Positions 58,201-64,000 of a stretch of DNA of 64,000 bases are shown here, one piece after another. Position 1 is the first letter of the stretch. Every line of letters begins with the position of its first letter. The position numbers and the translations under genes were made by a program. The DNA is from Solwaraspora sp. WMMA2065 (GTDB lineage: Bacteria; Actinomycetota; Actinomycetes; Mycobacteriales; Micromonosporaceae), in the NCBI RefSeq assembly GCF_030345075.1, contig NZ_CP128361.1, forward strand, positions 4,774,001 to 4,838,000, in the 5' to 3' direction. Below the pieces are notes generated by a model. That model saw nothing but the letters and a program-made list of their open reading frames with translations, was not told the origin of the DNA and did not search any database.

Positions 58201-60559
58201 GGACCGGCAGAAGCGGGAGAAGCAGTTCCAGGAGGCGGCGCTGCCGCTGCTGTTCTGCTCGCCGACGATGGAGCTGGGCGTCGACATCAAGGATCTCAAC
58301 GCGGTGGCGATGCGTAACGTGCCGCCGACGCCGGCCAACTACGCCCAGCGGGCCGGGCGGGCCGGCCGGTCCGGGCAGCCGGCGCTGGTGGTCACCTACT
58401 GCTCGACGGGCAACGCGCACGACCAGTTCTATTTTCGACGCCCGCAGCTGATGGTCGGTGGTGCGGTGCAGGCGCCCCGGCTCGATCTGGCCAACGAGGA
58501 TCTGGTGCGGTCGCACGTGCAGGCGATCTGGCTGGCCGAGACCGGGGCCGAGCTGCCCAGTTCGCTGGTGCGGCTGTTGGAGACCGGCGGGGAGGCCCCG
58601 TCGCTGCGGATCCGGCCGGAGTTCGTCCGCAAGCTGCGCGACGACGACGCCCGCAAGCGGGCGCTGGCCCGCGCGGAAGCGGTCCTGGCCGGCGACGTCG
58701 GCGGGGCGTCCGGCGGGAACCCAGGCGGGGCGCTTGCCGGGGCTCCCTGGTGGCGGGACCGCTGGGTCGCCGACACGGTGGAGCAGGCGTACGACGAGTT
58801 CGACGCGGCGTTGGGCCGCTGGCGGCAGCTCTACCAGGCGGCGCTGCGCGAGTATGAGGTGCAGAACCGCCGGGCGGTGGACACCAACGTGACCGGCAAG
58901 GCCCGGGACGAGGCGAGCCGGCGGGCCAACGACGCCCGGGTGCAGCTGAATCTGCTGGCCAACGAGAACTCCGACGAGCCGCAGACCGACTTCTACACGT
59001 TCCGCTATCTGGCGTCGGAGGGTTTCCTGCCCGGCTACTCGTTCCCCCGGCTGCCGCTGGCCGCGTACGTGCCGGGGCTGGCCGGTGGACGCAAGGGCGA
59101 CTACATCCACCGGCCCCGGTTCATCGGGATCAGCGAGTTCGGCCCGGGTGCGTTGATCTACCACGAGGGTGCCCGCTACCTGGTGCGCGGCGTGCAGCTG
59201 CATCAGGTGGCGTCGAACGCCGACGGGGTGTTGACCTCGTCGGCGCGGCGGTGCGCCGAGTGCGGGCATCTGCACGACGACGAGGTCGGCTGGGACGTGT
59301 GTGTGAACTGCGGGCAGGGGCTGGGCGCGACGGACACCAATCTGCTGCGCCTGTACACGGTCCGCACGCAGCGGCGGGAGCGGATCTCGTCGGACGAGGA
59401 GGAGCGGCGTCGGTCGCTGTTCGAGATCGAGACGTCGTACCGCTTCCATGATCATGGTCGGCGGCCGGGCCGGTTGACGGCGGCGGTGACCACCGCCGAC
59501 GGCAGCCCGCTGGCCGAGCTGGTCTACGGCGACGCGGCGACGGTGCGGCGGGCCAATCTGGGGTTGCGTCGCCGCAAGGAGGCCAGCGTCCGGGGCTTCT
59601 TCCTGGATCCGGCGACCGGTGACTGGCTGTCCGAGCGTAAGGCGACGGAGAAGAACCGGGCCGACGACGAGGAGCTGACCTCGGACGAGGCGGCGATCAC
59701 GGCGATCGACAAGGTGGCCGCGCCGGAGCGGGTGATCCCGTACGTGCAGGACCGGCGCAACATCCTGGTGCTGCGGCTGGCCGAGCGGGTACCCGACGAC
59801 ATGGCGGTGACCCTGCTGTACGCGGTGGAACGCGGCATCGAGGCGCATTTCCAGCTGGAGGATTCGGAGCTGACCGGTGAGCTGCTGCCGGATCCGGATG
59901 ACCGTGGCCGGATGCTGTTCATCGAGAGCGCCGAGGGCGGGGCGGGGGTGCTGCGTCGGCTGGTCGAGGAGCCGCACGCGGTCGCCCGGGTGGCGGCGAA
60001 GGCGTTGGAGATCGCGCACTTCGACCCGACCGGGGTCGATGTGGACCAGCCGGATGCCGGTGCCGACCACTGTGTCCAGGGCTGCTACGACTGTCTGTTG
60101 TCGTACTCGAATCAGGGGTTTCACCGGCGGATCAACCGGCACCTGGTGGCGCAGCTGTTGGTGTCGTTCGCGTCGGCGGCGGCCGAGCGGCCGGCGGCCG
60201 GCCGGCCGCCGGGCGGCGACTGCCCACCAGTGGGCAGCGACGGGGCGGCTGGTGCCGGTAGCGTCGACGGGCCGGTCGCCGAGTTCGTGGCCTGGCTGGC
60301 GCGCGAGTCGTACCGGGGGCCGGATCCGGTGGCGGATCCGGTGGCGGGGGCCCGGCCGGATCTGACCTACCGGCAGCAGCGGGCGGTGGTCTTCGTCGAT
60401 GAGCCGGGCGTGCAGCCGGGTGCCGGGCGGGACGTGGACGCCGAGGAGAGTGTGATCGACGCCGGCTGGACCCCGATCCGGGTGACTGCCGGTGACTGGC
60501 AGAGCGCGGTGGGTCGGTATCCCGGCGTGTTCGGGCGGCGGCAGGGAGGCAGTGCGTGA
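55262..60559 (+). CDS. DEAD/DEAH helicase with C-terminal DUF1998
   Basis: 1765 aa. N-terminal SF2 helicase: Walker A TTGTGSGKSLSYIVPIV (about 120), DELH box in LVLDELHTYRGRQGAD (about 240), GTSATM (about 268), a second RecA domain after a long insertion (LLFCSPTMELGVDIKDLNAV, about 1000; QRAGRAGRSGQPALVVTY). A treble-clef-like CAECGHLHDDEVGWDVCVNC cluster lies around 1330, and a C-terminal DUF1998/MrfA-type zinc motif CVQGCYDCLLSYSNQ near 1610. The last 140 residues are a short nuclease-like or unknown tail. Large compared with MrfA (about 750). GTG 55262 after GGGGAG; GTG 55238 is possible. Overlaps the next gene by 4 bp. Confidence 0.9.
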   Translation: MDVFDVRDKLIEDYKEFTSSFVDPRDPKIAEHIAELTAQGYQWPAPFLSLNPNFASGGRVDELVQQGLLHPDNERIFRIKRQPDDPGARPLRLHQHQREAIEIARDRHSYVLTTGTGSGKSLSYIVPIVDRVLRAKAAGTYRPGVKAIIVYPMNALANSQLNELTKFLSWGLPGGTPPVRFARYTGQENTEERRRILADPPDILLTNYVMLELVLTRHAERGPLTRAARGLWFLVLDELHTYRGRQGADVAFLVRRARDAFAAPQVQCVGTSATMASDTTGADQRIKVAEVASRLFGTTVEPGHVIVETLERATSAPATSAPVGGAPATGTPAGTGADPAGLRDRVLRWAATEPPQPDVDGLRTDPLAAWVEGAFGVEPDPVTGRPVRLRRPRTVPQAADLLAELTGVPGRECATAIEAVLAAGAGLDDPGTGRPFFAFRLHQFLSKGDNVYTTIEPPSVRHVTSRYQALSPTSTVDQSKALVPLAFCRECGQDYLIVRRADHGFEAGSEVESATGDAGYLYISDDQPWPADLDTVLSDARLPYSWTLLADDGRTIVAPTKERHLPELVHLDPMGTEQAPGQGVPAAWISSPFRFCLRCQVSYERQRGKDFAQLAKLSVEGRSSALSVVGASVVRALRAAPRLPAEARKLLAFVDNRQDASLQAGHFNDFVQVVQLRGALYRAVAAAPDGLTHERVAQQVTEALRLELGQFARTPEVRYGKDEIWRALREVVNYRLYLDLERGWRVTMPNLEQTGLLRIGYRYLDEVAVDEEIWSRSHHLLRDDKPERRHDVASTLLDELRRNLAIDVRCLTQDGFDEIDRLSRQQLAEPWKLGERERAVVAGVAYPKPSGKGERRKLLHLSGRGAFGKYLIRQYGKDGCTVADAQDMIRDLLAVLAEATLVIEVPPEGDDLVSGYRLKSDALIWQAGDGTVGAEDRVRKVLSGEAGARVNTFFRDLYRDTSHLLAGLQAKEHTAQVEAADRQKREKQFQEAALPLLFCSPTMELGVDIKDLNAVAMRNVPPTPANYAQRAGRAGRSGQPALVVTYCSTGNAHDQFYFRRPQLMVGGAVQAPRLDLANEDLVRSHVQAIWLAETGAELPSSLVRLLETGGEAPSLRIRPEFVRKLRDDDARKRALARAEAVLAGDVGGASGGNPGGALAGAPWWRDRWVADTVEQAYDEFDAALGRWRQLYQAALREYEVQNRRAVDTNVTGKARDEASRRANDARVQLNLLANENSDEPQTDFYTFRYLASEGFLPGYSFPRLPLAAYVPGLAGGRKGDYIHRPRFIGISEFGPGALIYHEGARYLVRGVQLHQVASNADGVLTSSARRCAECGHLHDDEVGWDVCVNCGQGLGATDTNLLRLYTVRTQRRERISSDEEERRRSLFEIETSYRFHDHGRRPGRLTAAVTTADGSPLAELVYGDAATVRRANLGLRRRKEASVRGFFLDPATGDWLSERKATEKNRADDEELTSDEAAITAIDKVAAPERVIPYVQDRRNILVLRLAERVPDDMAVTLLYAVERGIEAHFQLEDSELTGELLPDPDDRGRMLFIESAEGGAGVLRRLVEEPHAVARVAAKALEIAHFDPTGVDVDQPDAGADHCVQGCYDCLLSYSNQGFHRRINRHLVAQLLVSFASAAAERPAAGRPPGGDCPPVGSDGAAGAGSVDGPVAEFVAWLARESYRGPDPVADPVAGARPDLTYRQQRAVVFVDEPGVQPGAGRDVDAEESVIDAGWTPIRVTAGDWQSAVGRYPGVFGRRQGGSA

Positions 60560-63450
60560 CGGTGGCGGCGCAGCGGTTCGAGCCGGGGACGTTGGTCACG
60601 GCGCGGGGCCGGGAGTGGGTGGTGCTGCCCGAGTCGGAGCCGGAGGTGCTGGTGCTGCGCCCGCTCGGCGGGGCGGACGACGAACGCGCGGCGGTGCTGC
60701 CGGATGTCGAGGAGGTCCGGTCGGCGACGTTCGCGTACCCGGATCCGACCGATGCCGGCAACGCCAGCCGGGCCGGCCTGCTGCGGACGGCGCTGCGGAT
60801 CGGGTTCCGCTCCTCCGGCGGGCCGTTCCGGTCGTTGGGCGCGGTGGCGGTGGAGCCCCGGCCGTACCAGCTGGTGCCGCTGCTGATGGCGTTGCGTCAG
60901 GACCCGGTGCGGATGCTGATCGCCGATGACGTCGGCATCGGCAAGACCGTCGAAAGTGGGTTGATCGCGGCCGAGCTGCTGGCCCAGGGCGACGCGGACG
61001 GGTTGGCGGTGCTGTGCAGCCCGGCGTTGGCCGAGCAGTGGCAGCGGGAGCTGGCGGCCAAGTTCGGCATCGCCGCCGAGTTGGTGCTGCCGGGCACCGT
61101 ACGCCGGTTGCAGGCGTCGCTGGTCGGCTCGACCGATTCGGTGTTCGACCGCTACCGGCACGTGGTGGTCTCCACTGATTTCATCAAGCGGCCGGAGCTG
61201 CGCGAGCAGTTCGTCCGCGGCTGTCCCAACCTGGTCATCGTCGACGAGGCGCACGGCTGCGTGCCGGACGACGACCGCCGGGCCGGCAAGTCCCGGATGT
61301 TGCGCTACGAGTTGGTACGCCGGTTGGCCGCCGACCCGGCCCGGCAGTTGATCCTGGTGACGGCGACGCCGCACAGCGGCAAGGACACCGGGTTCCGCAA
61401 TCTGCTCGGGCTGCTGGATCCGGAGCTGGCCACAGTAGACCTTAACCAGGTGGCGGGTCGGGAGCGGCTGGCCCGGCATTTCGTGCAGCGTCGCCGCGCC
61501 GACATCCGGGGTTTCCTGGAGGACACCCCGTTCCCGGAGGACCGGCACACCACCGAGCGCGCCTACCGGCTGTCCGGCGAGTACCGCGACCTGTTCGACG
61601 ACGTGGTGGCGTACGCCCGGCAGGTGGTGCGGGATCCGCTCGGCGGGCAGGTGCGCCAGCGGGTGCGGTACTGGTCGGCGTTGGCGCTGTTGCGGGCGTT
61701 GGCGTCGTCGCCGGCCGCGGCGGCGGCGACGCTGCGGACCCGGGCGGCGAACGCCGACGCCGACAGCGCCGAGGACGCGGACACTCTGGGTCGGGCGGCG
61801 GTGCTGGATCTGCCCGACGACGAGACCCAGGAGTCGGCCGACGCGACCCCGGGCGCGGACCCGGGAGCGGACGGTGGCGGCGGCAGTGCCGAGCAGCGCC
61901 GGCTGCGGGAGTTCGCCCGCCGCGCCGAGGCGCTGGCCGGGGCCGGCGACGCCAAACTGACCTTGCTGGTCAAGGAGGTCAAGACGCTGCTCGGTGACGG
62001 CTTCAACCCGGTGGTGTTCTGCCGCTACATCGACACCGCCGAGTACGTCGCGCAGCGGCTGGAGGCGGCGTTGGGCCGTAACTTCGCGGTCGGCTGCGTC
62101 ACCGGGGCGTTGCCGCCTGAGGAGCGGGCGGCCCGGATCGCCGAGCTGACCGCCGACACCAGCCGCCGCCCGGTGCTGGTCGCCACCGACTGCCTGTCCG
62201 AGGGGGTCAACCTGCAGGAACGGTTTCAGGCGGTGGTGCACTACGACCTGGCGTGGAACCCGACCCGGCACGAGCAGCGGGAGGGCCGGGTCGACCGGTT
62301 CGGCCAGGTCGCCCCGACGGTACGCGCGGTGATGATCTACGGCGCGGACAACCGGATCGACGAGATCGTGCTGAAGGTGCTGCTGCGCAAGCACAACCGG
62401 ATCCGCGAGACGTTGGGCATCTCGGTGCCGGTGCCGGACGCCAGCGACGACGTCCTGCAGACGATCGCCCACGAGCTGCTGGTGGCGCCGGAGCAGCCGG
62501 AGCAGTTGACCATCGACGCGCTGGCCGCCGGCCCGCGTGAGGAGCTGCACCGGCAGTGGGATTCGGCGGCCGAGCGGGAGAAGGAGTCGCGCACCAAGTA
62601 CGCCCAGCGGGCGATCAAACCGGCCGAGGTGGCCGACGAGTTGGCCGAGATCCGGGCCAGTCTGGGCACCCCGGCCGAGGTGGCCGAGTTCGCAGCGACC
62701 GCGCTGGCCGCGTTCGGCGCCGATGTGGTCGAGCGGCCGTACGGGTTCGACGCCGACCTGGCCGGGCTGCCCAGCCAGGTCACCGACGCCTTCCCACCCC
62801 GGCCGACGAAGGCGGGGCAGGGCAGGGCCGGGGTGTTGCAGCTGCGCCGTGAGCTGCCGACCCCGCCGGGCGCGGCACATCTGGACCGGACCGACCCGTA
62901 CGTGTCGGCGCTGGCCCGGCAGGTGCTGGAGTCGGCGCTGAATCCGTCGCTGCCGGCGGACAAACTGTCGGCGGAGAAGCGGCCGGCGCGGCGGGCCGGG
63001 GTGATGCGTACCGCTGCGGTGTCGAAACGCACGACGCTGCTGCTGGTGCGGTTCCGGCTGCATCTGACGTTGCCGGCCGGCGCGGCGGCGGGCGGTGAGC
63101 CGCGCCCGATGGTCGCCGAGGAGGCGCGGGTGCTGGCGTTCCGGGGTGCCCCGCAGGCGGCCGAGTGGCTGACCGAGGAGGAGACGGCCGCGCTGCTGTC
63201 GGCGACCCCGACCGGCAACGTGCTGCCGGACGCGGCGACACCGCTGCTGACCCGGGTCGTCGGCCAGCTCGACGCGGTCACCGACCATCTGTCGGCCACC
63301 GCCGACGAGCTCGCCGACCGGCTGCGGGCCGCGCATCTGCGGGTCCGGGAGGCGGCCGGGCAGCGGGTCCGCCGGCAGGTCACGGTCACCGCGCAGAAAC
63401 CGGCCGACGTGCTCGGCGTCTACCTCTATCTTCCCGGAGGGCAGCAGTGA
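60556..63450 (+). CDS. SNF2/DrmD-like helicase
   Basis: 964 aa. SWI2/SNF2-type motor: Walker A DDVGIGKTVESGL (124-131), DEAH in VIVDEAHGC (230-233), LVTATPHSGKD, and the second lobe ATDCLSEGVNLQERFQAVVH, NPTRHEQREGRVDRFGQ. The C-terminal 300 residues are helical and arginine-rich. Resembles DISARM DrmD; the HepA/RapA group is the alternative. GTG 60556 overlaps the upstream stop (GTGA). Confidence 0.9.
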   Translation: MTVAAQRFEPGTLVTARGREWVVLPESEPEVLVLRPLGGADDERAAVLPDVEEVRSATFAYPDPTDAGNASRAGLLRTALRIGFRSSGGPFRSLGAVAVEPRPYQLVPLLMALRQDPVRMLIADDVGIGKTVESGLIAAELLAQGDADGLAVLCSPALAEQWQRELAAKFGIAAELVLPGTVRRLQASLVGSTDSVFDRYRHVVVSTDFIKRPELREQFVRGCPNLVIVDEAHGCVPDDDRRAGKSRMLRYELVRRLAADPARQLILVTATPHSGKDTGFRNLLGLLDPELATVDLNQVAGRERLARHFVQRRRADIRGFLEDTPFPEDRHTTERAYRLSGEYRDLFDDVVAYARQVVRDPLGGQVRQRVRYWSALALLRALASSPAAAAATLRTRAANADADSAEDADTLGRAAVLDLPDDETQESADATPGADPGADGGGGSAEQRRLREFARRAEALAGAGDAKLTLLVKEVKTLLGDGFNPVVFCRYIDTAEYVAQRLEAALGRNFAVGCVTGALPPEERAARIAELTADTSRRPVLVATDCLSEGVNLQERFQAVVHYDLAWNPTRHEQREGRVDRFGQVAPTVRAVMIYGADNRIDEIVLKVLLRKHNRIRETLGISVPVPDASDDVLQTIAHELLVAPEQPEQLTIDALAAGPREELHRQWDSAAEREKESRTKYAQRAIKPAEVADELAEIRASLGTPAEVAEFAATALAAFGADVVERPYGFDADLAGLPSQVTDAFPPRPTKAGQGRAGVLQLRRELPTPPGAAHLDRTDPYVSALARQVLESALNPSLPADKLSAEKRPARRAGVMRTAAVSKRTTLLLVRFRLHLTLPAGAAAGGEPRPMVAEEARVLAFRGAPQAAEWLTEEETAALLSATPTGNVLPDAATPLLTRVVGQLDAVTDHLSATADELADRLRAAHLRVREAAGQRVRRQVTVTAQKPADVLGVYLYLPGGQQ

Positions 63451-64000
63451 TGAGCGGCGCGGTGGTCTATCCGGCGGTACGGGTCGACGGCGGCCTGCTG
63501 CCCGGCGGTCTGCTGCAGCGCATCGGCCACGGCGACCGGGAGCTGCCGGGGATGGACCCGGCCGCGTACGGCCTGCAGTCGGGTGAGTCGGTGCGCCGCT
63601 ACGCCAACCGGTCGTTCGCCTACCTGCAGGAGGTGTGGCGGGACTTCAGCCGGCAGCGGGAGCGGGCCGGCGACGGCGCACCGGCCCGGCTGACCCGGGA
63701 ACGCTGGCTGCTGGTGCTGCTGCGGGAGCTGGGCTTCGACCCGTTGACGCCGGTGACCGGCGGGATCGCCGTCGACGAGTTGACGTTCCCGGTGTCGCAC
63801 CGGTTGGACGCCGTACCGGTGCATCTGCTCGGCTGGGGGGTGGACCTGGACCGGCGGACGGCGCGGGTGCGCGGCGCGGCCGGCGCCGCCCCGCATTCGA
63901 TGGTGCAGCAGCTGCTGAACCGCAGCGACCGGCACCTGTGGGCGGTGCTGTCCAACGGGCAGAAGCTGCGGCTGCTGCGGGATTCGACGACGCTGGTCGG
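63450..64000 (+). CDS. Eco57I-type DNA methylase, N-terminal part
   Basis: First 183 codons, cut by the window edge. Region LQEVWRDFSRQRER..LTRERWLLVLLRELGF and FPVSHRLDAVPVHLLGWGVD plus HSMVQQLLNRSDRHLWAVLS and NGQKLRLLRDST is the leader of the large Eco57I/N6-adenine methylase family found in DISARM and related systems. The SAM-binding and NPPY motifs would lie beyond the window. ATG 63450 overlaps the SNF2 stop (TGATG). Confidence 0.78.
   Translation, partial: MSGAVVYPAVRVDGGLLPGGLLQRIGHGDRELPGMDPAAYGLQSGESVRRYANRSFAYLQEVWRDFSRQRERAGDGAPARLTRERWLLVLLRELGFDPLTPVTGGIAVDELTFPVSHRLDAVPVHLLGWGVDLDRRTARVRGAAGAAPHSMVQQLLNRSDRHLWAVLSNGQKLRLLRDSTTLV

Noticed and set aside
57443-60142. Large minus-strand frames (about 900 aa) over the helicase and SNF2 genes
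   Set aside because: High-GC mirror frames of strongly motif-bearing plus-strand genes; they carry no motifs.

Overview
The window is a high-GC actinobacterial chromosome segment that spans the replication origin. Frequent GTG/TTG starts, strong G/C preference at third codon positions, actinobacterial DnaA boxes, and the order rpmH-dnaA-oriC-dnaN-gnd-recF-DUF721-gyrB-gyrA-DUF3566-tRNA-Ile-DLW39-tRNA-Ala all point to Actinomycetota. The flanking parA/parB, D-Ala-D-Ala ligase and PLP aminotransferase genes are most like Micromonosporaceae (Micromonospora relatives). This placement rests on gene order and family knowledge, not on a search.

Layout. 1-1.6 kb: a tnpB-only IS200/IS605-type element with both end hairpins visible. 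1.6-4.9 kb: aminotransferase, D-Ala-D-Ala ligase and a HIT-like protein. 4.9-11.6 kb: the leftward partition/ribosome module parB, parA, rsmG, jag/khpB, yidC, yidD, rnpA, rpmH, with six parS or parS-like sites. One parS is the core of a 32-bp perfect palindrome just after parB, and two lie inside parA. 11.6-25.5 kb: dnaA, oriC, dnaN, gnd, recF, DUF721, gyrB, gyrA and a DUF3566 membrane protein. 25.7-26.0 kb: tRNA-Ile(GAT), a DLW39-type small protein and tRNA-Ala(TGC).

26.0-39.8 kb is an actinomycete integrative and conjugative element (AICE) of the pSAM2 type. It sits in the 3' end of tRNA-Ala and is bounded by 31-bp direct repeats (attL 26006-26036, attR 39797-39827). It encodes Int, Xis, a RepSA-like initiator, a DUF2637/Spd membrane protein, TraB/FtsK translocase, a Pra-like activator, two GntR regulators, a glycosyltransferase and several small proteins. 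Most genes overlap by 4 bp. Next to attR lies a large NB-ARC/TPR STAND protein whose last eight TPR units are almost identical 126-bp repeats, a likely conflict or defence cargo gene. Just outside attR is a frameshifted integrase remnant, probably from an older element at the same tRNA.

40.5-45.5 kb: a LAXTG-type surface protein with a repetitive stalk, a MatB-like acyl-CoA synthetase, a membrane-protein pair that may be one frameshifted gene, and a secreted trypsin-like protease.

45.6-64 kb reads as a defence/conflict island. A winged-helix protein and an AAA+HerA double ATPase run left. A Trypco1-like small protein and a trypsin-STAND-WD40 giant run divergently right. A Doc toxin/antitoxin pair follows. 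The island ends with a coupled operon of a 1765-aa DEAD helicase with a DUF1998 end, a SNF2/DrmD-like helicase and the start of an Eco57I-type methylase. The last three resemble a DISARM-like restriction system whose DrmA- and DrmB-like parts are fused. The most interesting unexplained material is the homogenised STAND/TPR gene and the divergent HerA/Trypco1-trypsin-STAND locus.
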